8,383 nucleotides of DNA from Candidatus Peribacteraceae bacterium (GCA_013140485.1 JABFSS010000109.1:1-8383), one strand, 5' to 3'. Positions 1 to 4,859 are shown, counted from the first letter of the stretch. Translations and numbers: made by a program. The notes: generated from the letters alone by a model not told the origin.

Positions 1-129
1 GAGCGGACGGAGGTTGTTTCCCCCACTCTCACGATCCACCGGAAGAAAGATATTTTTCTGCCCGATCCCTGGAACTACGGCATCGCCTTCGGATTCAGCG
101 GATTCGTCCGCCGTATTATCAAGCACTAG
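1..129 (+). pseudogene. N-terminal piece of a glycosyltransferase, cut by an in-frame TAG
   Basis: Frame 1 is open from the window edge for 42 codons and ends at TAG (127-129). The visible peptide contains LPDPWNYGIAFGF and then FVRRIIKH. Directly after the stop, in the same frame, come KPDIIV and the Met at 148 that starts the long downstream open frame. Read through the stop, the chain is a typical GT4 N-terminal domain in which the segment 'IIKH-x-KPDIIV' is the helix plus beta strand preceding the nucleotide-sugar cleft. No frameshift is needed: one base change (for example GAG, AAG or TAC to TAG) explains the break. The gene begins before the window. It is either a nonsense mutation or a sequencing/assembly error; recoding is unlikely because TAG is a genuine stop for two neighbouring genes. 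Confidence 0.7.
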
Positions 130-147
130 AAGCCGGACATCATCGTC

Positions 148-984
148 ATGAACAAGATTCTCTTCTGGAGTTCACTCTCAATGATCCCACTCCGGCTGCG
201 CGGCTATCGCATCCTCTTATTGACCGACACGCTCGTGGGCATGACCTGGTGGGGCCGCACGCTCCTCTTCCGCCTCTGCTCGCGACTCTACGCCTGGACG
301 CTCGGCTGGTTGATCATGCTTTGCGCACAGAAGATCATCTTCTTTCATCCGCAACCGGAACGGCTTTTGAAAACACTTGGCGTTTGGAAGAAATCACAGG
401 TGATTCCCACCGGCATTGATCCTGCTCCCTATCATCACGCTCCAGTCCCGAGCCCAAGCCCGAGCCCTGTCCCGATTACTATCACGTACGTAGGAAGACT
501 GGAATCCGTCAAAGGCGTGGATGACTTCCTGGCCGCCGCCGCCCCCCTCAAAAATCAATTCCCGAACGTCACCATCCAAGTCGTCGGTTGGTATAAAGAG
601 AACCATCCACTGGTCGCACAATATCAAGACCGCGTCACATTCACAGGACTGCGGAAAGACATTCCGGAAATTCTCTCAAAGACCGACATCTTCGTCCTGC
701 CCAGTTACAGCGAAGGCCTGAGCAACGCGCTGATGGAAGCGATGGCGAGCAGTTGCGCCTGTGTCGCAACCGATGTGGGAGGAAATGCGTATTTGCTCCA
801 GAACGGCGTCTCGGGATTTCTCTTCCCCGTCGGCGACCGCGAGGCGTTGCAATCGCATTTGCGAAGACTGATCGAAGATCCGGCCAAGAGAAAAATGATG
901 GGCGATGCGGCGCGGAAGCGCATCGAGGAATGGTTTAGTTGGGACGTGGTGAGTAAAATGTACCGAACACTGTTTGCATCATAA
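148..984 (+). CDS. Glycosyltransferase family 4-like, C-terminal portion (interrupted gene)
   Basis: This 278-residue frame holds most of a GT-B glycosyltransferase of the GT4 (RfaB/WcaL-like) group, which transfers a sugar from a nucleotide-sugar donor at the cytoplasmic face of the membrane. Visible motifs are the end of the acceptor domain with a hydrophobic stretch (AWTLGWLIMLCA, residues 49-60), IPTGID at 86-91, the domain-two start YVGRLESVKG at 114-123, and the donor-binding signature EGLSNALMEAMA at 189-200 with the usual E-x7-E pair (E189, E197). The Met at 148 lies 18 nt after an in-frame TAG and has no SD, so it is more likely an internal Met than a true start; about 50 or more N-terminal residues of the fold lie upstream. 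A PSPSPSPVP run (residues 101-109) sits just before the second Rossmann domain. Acceptor and donor cannot be told from sequence. The stop TAA abuts the terminator of the convergent small gene. Confidence 0.85.
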   Translation: MNKILFWSSLSMIPLRLRGYRILLLTDTLVGMTWWGRTLLFRLCSRLYAWTLGWLIMLCAQKIIFFHPQPERLLKTLGVWKKSQVIPTGIDPAPYHHAPVPSPSPSPVPITITYVGRLESVKGVDDFLAAAAPLKNQFPNVTIQVVGWYKENHPLVAQYQDRVTFTGLRKDIPEILSKTDIFVLPSYSEGLSNALMEAMASSCACVATDVGGNAYLLQNGVSGFLFPVGDREALQSHLRRLIEDPAKRKMMGDAARKRIEEWFSWDVVSKMYRTLFAS

Positions 985-1016
985 AACCCCCGTGCCCAGC
1001 AAGCCGGAACACGGGG
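983..1016 (-). terminator. Hairpin terminator of the small membrane-protein gene
   Basis: On the minus strand CCCCGTG (1016-1010) pairs with CACGGGG (994-988). An inner stem CCGG/CTGG (one G-U pair) closes a CTTG loop. One G and four T residues follow (987-983). The reverse orientation has no T-run and turns the G-U pair into C-A, so the signal is oriented for minus-strand transcripts. It starts 22 nt after the stop codon at 1039. The T-run overlaps the TAA stop of the glycosyltransferase on the other strand. The T-run is short, so termination may be moderate. Confidence 0.55.
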
Positions 1017-1038
1017 ATAAACAGGAGGGCGCAAAAAA

Positions 1039-1203
1039 TTACGCCGGTTTTTTCAGCGCCGGTTGGCCCTTTTCTTCGGGTTGTTTAGCTCTTGGAAAGG
1101 CGCAAAACATTGAACCTACGCAAATTGCTGCAATGAGAAACATGGCCCATAGCCATTTATCCTCATTGCTTACTCGGGCGTGGATATCGTGGCCTTCGGC
1201 CAT
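1039..1203 (-). CDS. Small single-pass membrane protein, 54 aa, unknown function
   Basis: ATG at 1203 is preceded by a perfect SD, AAGGAGG (1217-1211 on the minus strand), with a 7-nt spacer; no other gene in the window has such a site. The product starts MAEGHDIHARVSNEDK, then has one strongly hydrophobic segment, residues 17-36 (WLWAMFLIAAICVGSMFCAF), and a charged, Pro-rich tail (residues 37-54, with PRAK, PEEKGQP and KKPA) ending at TAA. The N-terminal part is net acidic and the tail net basic, so the positive-inside rule favours a cytoplasmic C-terminus. Two Cys (28 and 34) lie in the membrane segment. I recognise no family. The gene is transcribed against both flanking glycosyltransferases and has its own leader and terminator, so it looks like an independent unit. 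Reality as a gene is supported by SD, spacing, hydrophobic design and terminator together; function is open. Confidence 0.72.
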   Translation of the reverse strand: MAEGHDIHARVSNEDKWLWAMFLIAAICVGSMFCAFPRAKQPEEKGQPALKKPA

Positions 1204-1210
1204 GATAAGT

Positions 1211-1317
1211 CCTCCTTATGCTGGAGTGAAACATGCAAGACCGAAGTGGACTCGCATGCTGGCAGCACTCTAGATATGCAAATACATACCCAGGGTGCTG
1301 CCCTCCAGAAAAGGAAA
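1211..1317 (-). promoter_or_regulatory. Candidate structured 5' leader: three-way junction covering the SD
   Basis: Read on the minus strand, the leader can fold as follows. Outer stem: TTTCCTT (1317-1311) with the SD AAGGAGG (1217-1211), five Watson-Crick pairs plus two G-U. After a small internal loop, P1 is CTGGAG (1308-1303) with CTCCAG (1226-1221). P2 spans 1302-1285 with 1278-1261: 18 positions, one C-A mismatch, two G-U, six-base loop. P3 spans 1260-1248 with 1242-1230: 13 positions, one T-T mismatch, two G-U, five-base loop. P1/P2 and P2/P3 abut without linker; three bases (TCA) join P3 to P1. P2 and P3 wobble pairs are G-U on this strand but would be C-A on the other, which orients the RNA. 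The fold hides the SD, as in translation-controlling riboswitches or protein-binding leaders. It matches no riboswitch class I know. All pairings are hand-made, without energy calculation or covariation. Confidence 0.5.
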
Positions 1318-1339
1318 TCGTGCTCTCCTGTCAAAGATC

Positions 1340-1363
1340 ACTCAGAATATTGACATTCTGAGT
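1340..1363. repeat. Perfect 9-bp inverted repeat, operator-like
   Basis: ACTCAGAAT (1340-1348) and ATTCTGAGT (1355-1363) are exact reverse complements around a six-base centre (ATTGAC). The dyad covers the -35 hexamer of the proposed promoter of the downstream glycosyltransferase and lies next to the promoter-like site of the divergent small gene. It has no adjoining T-run of terminator type. An operator for a dimeric regulator is the simplest reading; an RNA hairpin at the 5' end of the minus-strand leader is an alternative. Confidence 0.5.
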
Positions 1364-1379
1364 ATTTATATCATAACAT
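1350..1379 (+). promoter_or_regulatory. Putative sigma-70 promoter for the second glycosyltransferase
   Basis: A consensus -35 hexamer TTGACA (1350-1355) is followed after 18 bases by TAACAT (1374-1379, four of six matches to TATAAT) in an AT-rich stretch. TATACT (1384-1389) is another possible -10, but no -35 lies at the right distance. Transcription from here would leave about 80 nt of leader before the ATG at 1467. The -35 lies at the centre of the 1340-1363 dyad, so binding there would be expected to block this promoter. Confidence 0.4.
1365..1373 (-). promoter_or_regulatory. Putative extended -10 promoter for the small-protein unit
   Basis: On the minus strand TGATATAAA (1373-1365) fits an extended -10 element (TG-n-TATAAA; five of six matches in the hexamer). 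No good -35 is seen 17 bases upstream, which extended -10 promoters tolerate. Transcription would begin near 1358, inside the 1340-1363 dyad, and produce the structured leader and the 54-residue protein. Support is weak because the region is generally AT-rich. Confidence 0.3.
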
Positions 1380-1466
1380 TATTTATACTCCTTTACAAGA
1401 AAGTCCCTCACTTCATGATTAGGGAATGCGACGGACAAAAGCAGGCATAATTGCCTTCTGCACAGT
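1380..1466 (+). other. Leader region before the second glycosyltransferase
   Basis: This stretch holds no gene. A small perfect hairpin, AGGCA (1443-1447) with TGCCT (1452-1456) around TAAT, ends 10 nt before the ATG at 1467. No SD is present, as for most genes in the window. The hairpin could modulate initiation or be incidental. Confidence 0.3.
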
Positions 1467-2522
1467 ATGAAACAACGCCTCGTCATCTTCTCGGCCTTCC
1501 TCACTCCGTTTCGCAGCGGAGCGGAGGCATGTGCGGAAGAAGTGGCGCTGAGACTCTGCGACCGCTTCGATATCACGATCATTACAGCTCGCCTGCGTCG
1601 TGATCTGCCGAAGAGAGACCTCCTGCAGGGAAAAGTACCAATTATCCGTGTCGGGTTTGGGTTTGGTTTCGACAAATGGCTCTATCCCCTCCTCGCGCCC
1701 CTCGCGACGTGGAAACTGAAACCAGATGTGATTCACGCTGTGCTGGAATCGTTTGCGGGACTCGCTCTGCTTCTCAATAAAGCAATCGGCTACCGCGCGG
1801 TACGCATTCTCACGCTCCAGACGACGAACCGGAATTTCCTCCGCGGCATGATCATTCGTTCACCGGACATCGTGACGGCCATCAGCAAAGTTCTCGCCGA
1901 TCAGGCATACACGCTCGGACGGAAAGACGTGACCGTGATCCCCAACGGGATTCCGTACGGAGAAATCCGGAAGGCTTGCGACGGCGTTGAGAAAATTCCC
2001 GGGCGGATTCTTTTCGTTGGGCGATTGGAGAAGATGAAGGGGGTAGATGTTCTCCTGAGAGCCTTTGCCAAGATTCCGGTCCCGGTCCCAAAACTCCACA
2101 TCGTTGGCAATGGTTCAGAACGCGTAGCACTGGAAAATCTTGCTCGTGAGCTGAGCATCTCTGACCACGTGAAGTTTCTAGGCTATGTTTCCGGTACTGA
2201 TCTCTATAAAGAATACGCCGAAGCCCAAATCTTCTGCGGACTCTCGCGCAGCGAAGCGCTCGGAAACGTCTTTATCGAAGCACAAGCGGCCGGCTGCGCC
2301 GTGATTGGCACGGAAATCGGCGGTATTCCCGAAGCGGTCCATGACGGCGTCACGGGCATCTTGACCGAGCCGGACAATCCCGAGCTAACCTCGTATGTGC
2401 TCATCGAACTGCAACAGAACGAAAAACTACGCACGAGCCTCGCGACTGCGGCGGTGGAGCGGGCAAGAGAATTCGACTGGTGCGTGATTGCGGAGAGGTA
2501 TGCAAAATTGTACGATGTCTGA
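1467..2522 (+). CDS. Glycosyltransferase family 4 (GT-B fold), complete
   Basis: This 351-residue protein has the length and order of a complete GT4 enzyme, transferring a sugar from a nucleotide-sugar donor to a membrane or polymer acceptor in the cytoplasm. The N-terminal Rossmann domain starts at MKQRLVIFSAFLTPFRSGAE, with the Gly-Ala-Glu loop (residues 18-20) usual for the acceptor cleft; PDVIHAV (86-92) closes a core strand. VIPNGIP (157-163) marks the hinge, VGRLEKMKG (184-192) opens the donor domain, SEALGNVFIEAQAAG (262-276) carries the E-x7-E motif (E263, E271), and GGIPEAVHDGVTG (285-297) binds the nucleotide. The start is well placed by family comparison despite the missing SD. Two short repeats, GFGFGF (63-68) and PVPVP (204-208), are coded by hexanucleotide repeats. 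The dioxygenase gene follows after 5 nt, so they are probably co-transcribed. The specific sugar cannot be named. Confidence 0.93.
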   Translation: MKQRLVIFSAFLTPFRSGAEACAEEVALRLCDRFDITIITARLRRDLPKRDLLQGKVPIIRVGFGFGFDKWLYPLLAPLATWKLKPDVIHAVLESFAGLALLLNKAIGYRAVRILTLQTTNRNFLRGMIIRSPDIVTAISKVLADQAYTLGRKDVTVIPNGIPYGEIRKACDGVEKIPGRILFVGRLEKMKGVDVLLRAFAKIPVPVPKLHIVGNGSERVALENLARELSISDHVKFLGYVSGTDLYKEYAEAQIFCGLSRSEALGNVFIEAQAAGCAVIGTEIGGIPEAVHDGVTGILTEPDNPELTSYVLIELQQNEKLRTSLATAAVERAREFDWCVIAERYAKLYDV

Positions 2523-2527
2523 CTTCT

Positions 2528-3103
2528 ATGTCAGCTCACGACCTCATCACGGAAAACCACGTCGACGGAACGGTCCCCGAAGGCCTCAGGGTTATCCCCG
2601 ATTTTGTTGATAAGGAGGCGGCGGAGGGAATCCAGAAATGGACCAGAGCATTGATGATGAACTCGTGTCATTGCCAAGAATACGACGGCATGAGATACGT
2701 GTGGTGCGGAAAGCCGGGTTATTTGGAAGTGATGCCGAAATGGTCCATCGACGTGAGGCGTCGTTTGATGGACGCCGGGGTATTCAGCGAAATGCCAAAT
2801 TCACTTTTTGTCATACGATATCAATCGGGCGCCAGCTTTGCGCCACATGTCGATGAAATTTTCTACGGACCTGCCATAGCAGGCCTTTCTCTTGGCGCAG
2901 CATGTGAAATGCCCATGGTGCATACAATCACGGGTGAACAAACACGCGTATTTTTGCCGGAAAGGAGTATGTATGTTTTGAACGGCGAGGAAGCACGATT
3001 CATTTGGAAACACGGTATTCCCCCTGCGGTGTCCGGCACGTTTCGGGGGCAACCGTGGCAACAGACAAAGCCCCGCTTTTCATACACCTTCCGACTTTTT
3101 TAA
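2528..3103 (+). CDS. AlkB-like 2OG-Fe(II) dioxygenase (ALKBH8-like)
   Basis: The 191-residue product has the AlkB-family double-stranded beta-helix. Iron ligands are H107 and D109 (in FAPHVDEIFYG) and H162 (in WKHGIPP). The 2-oxoglutarate-binding pair is R183 and R189 in RFSYTFR, the R-x5-R pattern of AlkB proteins. Other family marks are RYQSGASFAPH (97-107), AGLSLGAACEM (118-128) and LPERSMYVLNGEARF-type text (143-158, here with one extra Glu). The pattern is closest to the dioxygenase domain of ALKBH8, which hydroxylates wobble-uridine modifications in tRNA; eukaryotic ALKBH8 also has RRM and methyltransferase domains, both absent. The substrate could be tRNA, alkylated nucleic acid or protein. 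The ATG at 2528 is preferred over an in-frame GTG at 2480, which would overlap the glycosyltransferase end; the chosen start leaves a 5-nt gap and no SD. Linkage to a glycosyltransferase is probably operonic rather than functional. Confidence 0.85.
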   Translation: MSAHDLITENHVDGTVPEGLRVIPDFVDKEAAEGIQKWTRALMMNSCHCQEYDGMRYVWCGKPGYLEVMPKWSIDVRRRLMDAGVFSEMPNSLFVIRYQSGASFAPHVDEIFYGPAIAGLSLGAACEMPMVHTITGEQTRVFLPERSMYVLNGEEARFIWKHGIPPAVSGTFRGQPWQQTKPRFSYTFRLF

Positions 3104-3111
3104 AAAATCGG
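3091..3111. other. AT-rich near-palindrome at the convergent gene ends
   Basis: CCGA (3091-3094), an unpaired C, six T, six A and TCGG (3108-3111) form a near-perfect palindrome across the stop codon of the dioxygenase gene (3101-3103), 22 bases from the end of the convergent nucleotidyltransferase gene. In RNA the arms would have no free loop, so it is a weak candidate for a two-way terminator; it may be chance, since it partly codes for the last residues. Confidence 0.25.
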
Positions 3112-3132
3112 GCGGTTCGGGTGACTGTTCAT

Positions 3133-3849
3133 TTATGGTTTTGCCTGCCGCGCCCGCACCATCTGCGCCGCTTTAAATAGACTCTCAAATGTCCCCGCAT
3201 CGATCCATTCGTCTTTGAGAACGCTCGCGGCCAGCTCCCCTTTTTCGAGATACCACCGGCTCACGTCCGTGATTTCGAATTCTCCGCGCGCGGAGGGCTT
3301 TAGATTCCGGATGATCTCGAAACAGTTTTTGTCATAGACGTAGCAACCAGTGACGGCGAACTTGCTCTTCGGCTTCTTCGGCTTTTCTTCAATGGAAATC
3401 ACGCGGCCCTTCGCGTCGACTTCCGCGACACCAAAGCGTTCCGCATCAGGAACCTCTTTGAGAAACACATGCCCGCCGCTTTTGAAGGAACGAATTGCGG
3501 GAGCGAGATCGTCGAAGTAGATGTTATCGCCAAGAATCGCACAGACGCTGTGACCCTCGGCGAATTCCTCCGCCATGCCGAGCGCTTGCGCGATGCCCTG
3601 GGGTTTATCCTGCACCCGATACGTGAACTTGCACCCAAACCGCTCGCCGCTCCCGAGGTAGCTCGCCATCTGGTCGATATGCTCGTTGCCGGAAATAACG
3701 ACGATGTCGGTGATGCCCGCGCGAGTGAGCGTGCCGAGCGGATATTCGATCAGCGGCCGGTCGTAGACCGGCAAAAGGCTCTTATTGGTGATTTCCGTGA
3801 GGGGGCGGAGCCTCGTACCAGAACCGCCGCAAATGAGGACTCCTTTCAT
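3133..3849 (-). CDS. Sugar-phosphate nucleotidyltransferase, RmlA-like short form
   Basis: The 238-residue protein is a left-handed-free Rossmann nucleotidyltransferase of the glucose-1-phosphate thymidylyltransferase type, making NDP-sugar and pyrophosphate from NTP and sugar-1-phosphate in the cytoplasm. Nucleotide-binding loop GGSGTRLRPLT at 8-18; K23 in NKSLLPVYDRP (22-32); base-recognition segment PQGIAQAL (83-90); metal-binding D108 in LGDNIY (106-111); EEKP (154-157) with sugar-phosphate-contacting K156; VTGCYVYD (166-173); GEFEITDV (189-196); and second metal ligand D217 in EWIDAGT (214-220). Order and wording match RmlA closely, but typical RmlA is about 290 residues; the C-terminal dimer/allosteric part is missing, as in many short homologues, so feedback by dTDP-rhamnose may be absent. 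dTDP-glucose synthesis is the best guess, but UDP-glucose cannot be excluded. It likely supplies donors for glycosyltransferases such as those upstream. It is divergent from ndk. Confidence 0.9.
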   Translation of the reverse strand: MKGVLICGGSGTRLRPLTEITNKSLLPVYDRPLIEYPLGTLTRAGITDIVVISGNEHIDQMASYLGSGERFGCKFTYRVQDKPQGIAQALGMAEEFAEGHSVCAILGDNIYFDDLAPAIRSFKSGGHVFLKEVPDAERFGVAEVDAKGRVISIEEKPKKPKSKFAVTGCYVYDKNCFEIIRNLKPSARGEFEITDVSRWYLEKGELAASVLKDEWIDAGTFESLFKAAQMVRARQAKP

Positions 3850-3855
3850 GGGCCT

Positions 3856-3951
3856 AGAATATTAGAATAATGGAATATTAGGAACCTCAGAATACCGTTA
3901 CAGCCGCCCGCCTAATCTCTGGTCCCTACTGCTCTATTACTCTATTATTCT
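3856..3951. repeat. Inverted pair of 8-bp-period short repeats before ndk
   Basis: The left arm (3856-3886) reads AGAATATT, AGAATAAT, GGAATATT, AGGAACC. The right arm (3951-3921, minus strand) reads AGAATAAT, AGAGTAAT, AGAGCAGT, AGGGACC. The two 31-base arms match at 24 positions by eye, with a 34-base centre. The pair fills nearly the whole 105-base gap between the divergent nucleotidyltransferase and ndk genes, ending 3 nt before the ndk ATG. Promoters of both genes must lie inside or next to it; no clear -35/-10 pair stands out. Confidence 0.55.
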
Positions 3952-3954
3952 CGT

Positions 3955-4374
3955 ATGGAACGCACCCTTATCCTCCTTAAGCCCGACGCCGTCGATAAAG
4001 GCTTCACGGGCAAAGTCATTGCGCGCTTCGAAGCCGCCGGTTTCCGCATCCGCGGCTGCAAGATGATCCGCCTGAATCCCGCAGTCCTCCGCGAGCACTA
4101 CGCGCACATCGCCGACAAGCCGTTCTATCCCGACGTCGAAAAATTCATGAGTTCGGTTCCGGTGATCGCGCTCGTCCTGGAAGGCAAAGACATCGTCGCA
4201 AAGATGCGCGACATGCTCGGCGTCACCGACAGCCGCAAAGCCGCTCCCGGCACGCTCCGCGCCGAATTCGGAGTGGATCAAATGGTGAACGTCGCACACG
4301 CGAGCGACAGCCCCGAGACCGCCAAGAAAGAGATTCACCGGTTCTTCTCGGAAGATGAGCTATTCGACTACTAG
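3955..4374 (+). CDS. ndk: Nucleoside diphosphate kinase
   Basis: The enzyme moves the terminal phosphate of ATP to NDPs or dNDPs through a phospho-histidine, balancing nucleotide pools in the cytoplasm. At 139 residues it has the normal length. It starts MERTLILLKPDAV, with ATP-contacting K9 in LLKPDAV, Y49 in EHYAHI, the GVTD segment (89-92), the PGTLRAEFG loop (98-106) and catalytic H115 in NVAHASDS (112-119), where most homologues have NxxHGSDS. The conserved pieces are all present, so the enzyme should be active. No SD precedes the ATG, but the N-terminus fits the family exactly. The gene ends with TAG immediately followed by TGA. Its third position is GC-rich, unlike the AT-rich repeats on both sides. 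It could also provide the NTPs used by the neighbouring nucleotidyltransferase. Confidence 0.96.
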   Translation: MERTLILLKPDAVDKGFTGKVIARFEAAGFRIRGCKMIRLNPAVLREHYAHIADKPFYPDVEKFMSSVPVIALVLEGKDIVAKMRDMLGVTDSRKAAPGTLRAEFGVDQMVNVAHASDSPETAKKEIHRFFSEDELFDY

Positions 4375-4379
4375 TGAAA

Positions 4380-4407
4380 AGTTAAAAGTGAATAGTGAAA
4401 AATTAAA
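4380..4407 (+). repeat. Left arm of inverted 7-bp-period repeat (AGTGAAA units)
   Basis: Seven-base units with consensus AGTGAAA run from 4373 to 4407: AGTGAAA, AGTTAAA, AGTGAAT, AGTGAAA, AATTAAA. The last four (4380-4407) are matched in inverted orientation at 4826-4799, 26 of 28 bases identical with one uninterrupted 20-base match (4384-4403). The array begins inside the ndk stop codon and its last unit contains the stop codon of the four-helix-bundle gene (4405-4403). Confidence 0.8.
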
Positions 4408-4750
4408 TCTTCTTTGACGTTTTAATTGTCGCAACAAGCATGCGAATCAACTCCTCAACATCAGAAATGAGTTGCTCCGCTTCATCATTCGGAAGCATGT
4501 GACTATCACGAAGTAATCGAAGCCAATATCGTTTTTCATTCGCCTCTTTGGCCGCAATGGACATTTTGCTAATGAAATCAGGCATGCTCTGCGCCAATTG
4601 TGCTTCTTCAATGTTAGAACCGATGCCTGTCCCTGATTTAAGTAATTGTTTGCTGAGAACATATTCCCGCCGAGCTTGAAGCTTTGTGGAAACTCCGATG
4701 ATTTTGAGGGAGAAAATATAACTCTTCTCCTGGAGAGGGCGGGGGCTCAT
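4403..4750 (-). CDS. Four-helix-bundle protein, S23/Avd-like family
   Basis: The family is known from proteins coded in 23S rRNA intervening sequences and from the Avd accessory proteins of diversity-generating retroelements, both pentameric helical barrels that bind nucleic acid; most stand-alone members have no assigned role. Family marks are EKSYIFSLKI near the N-terminus, the turn GTGIGSNIEEA, KEANEKRYWLRLL in helix three, and the basic end KTSKK. The ATG at 4750 gives 115 residues, the usual size, starting MSPRPLQEKS. An upstream in-frame ATG at 4804 would add 18 residues, but that ATG and its surroundings belong to the right repeat arm, so I prefer 4750; neither start has an SD. The gene sits alone between inverted repeats, is not inside an rRNA gene, and no reverse transcriptase or variable repeat is nearby. 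Codon composition is AT-richer than its neighbours. Confidence 0.85.
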   Translation of the reverse strand: MSPRPLQEKSYIFSLKIIGVSTKLQARREYVLSKQLLKSGTGIGSNIEEAQLAQSMPDFISKMSIAAKEANEKRYWLRLLRDSHMLPNDEAEQLISDVEELIRMLVATIKTSKKI

Positions 4751-4798
4751 GATTTTATTGTTTACCCACAAAACTCTCTTTTCCAGTCCTAAAAAACT

Positions 4799-4826
4799 TT
4801 TCATTTTTCACTATTCACTTTTCACT
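4799..4826 (-). repeat. Right arm of inverted 7-bp-period repeat
   Basis: On the minus strand 4826-4799 reads AGTGAAA, AGTGAAT, AGTGAAA, AATGAAA, the counterpart of 4380-4407 with two differences (both T to G). The fourth unit creates an ATG at 4804 in frame with the four-helix-bundle gene. The arm lies in the 3' untranslated region of the surface-protein gene, for which no convincing terminator is seen between 4805 and 4859. Confidence 0.8.
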
Positions 4827-4859
4827 GATCCCGAAGCCAAAATCAGGCGTTCCACACCC

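Larger units (their letters stand above)
4380..4826. mobile_element. Candidate cassette: four-helix-bundle gene between inverted repeat arrays
   Basis: The 447-base segment consists of two 28-base inverted arms, one gene for a four-helix-bundle protein, and about 50 bases between the gene start and the right arm. Base composition is clearly more AT-rich than the GC-rich ndk and surface-protein genes on either side, and the edges fit tightly: the left arm begins at the ndk stop and the right arm lies 33 bases from the surface-protein stop. No transposase is present, and no target-site duplication is evident by eye, so it would have to be non-autonomous. Inserted cassette is an inference; inverted repeats around a long-resident gene is the alternative. 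Confidence 0.4.

Noticed and set aside
127..129. TAG read as a sense codon (alternative genetic code)
   Set aside because: ndk ends with TAG directly followed by TGA at its family-typical end, and the giant gene also ends at TAG; recoding would be needed at only one place.
974..1273. A 99-codon plus-strand frame after the first glycosyltransferase
   Set aside because: It overlaps the end of the glycosyltransferase, the terminator, the small gene and its leader on the other strand, has no SD and no recognisable protein character.
1221..1308. Hammerhead ribozyme or integron attC site in the leader
   Set aside because: The three-way junction lacks the CTGATGA and GAAA core arrangement on the minus strand, and attC core sites are not present.
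3886..3893. CTCAGAAT, the same octamer as the arm of the 1340-1363 dyad, before ndk
   Set aside because: A single unpaired 8-base match is expected by chance in a window of this size, and no second arm follows.
4373..4407. CRISPR-like array from the 7-bp tandem units
   Set aside because: Units are adjacent without spacers, far too short, and no cas gene is present.
4403..4750. Diversity-generating retroelement or rRNA intervening sequence around the four-helix-bundle gene
   Set aside because: There is no reverse transcriptase, template/variable repeat or 23S rRNA sequence in the window; only the protein family is shared.
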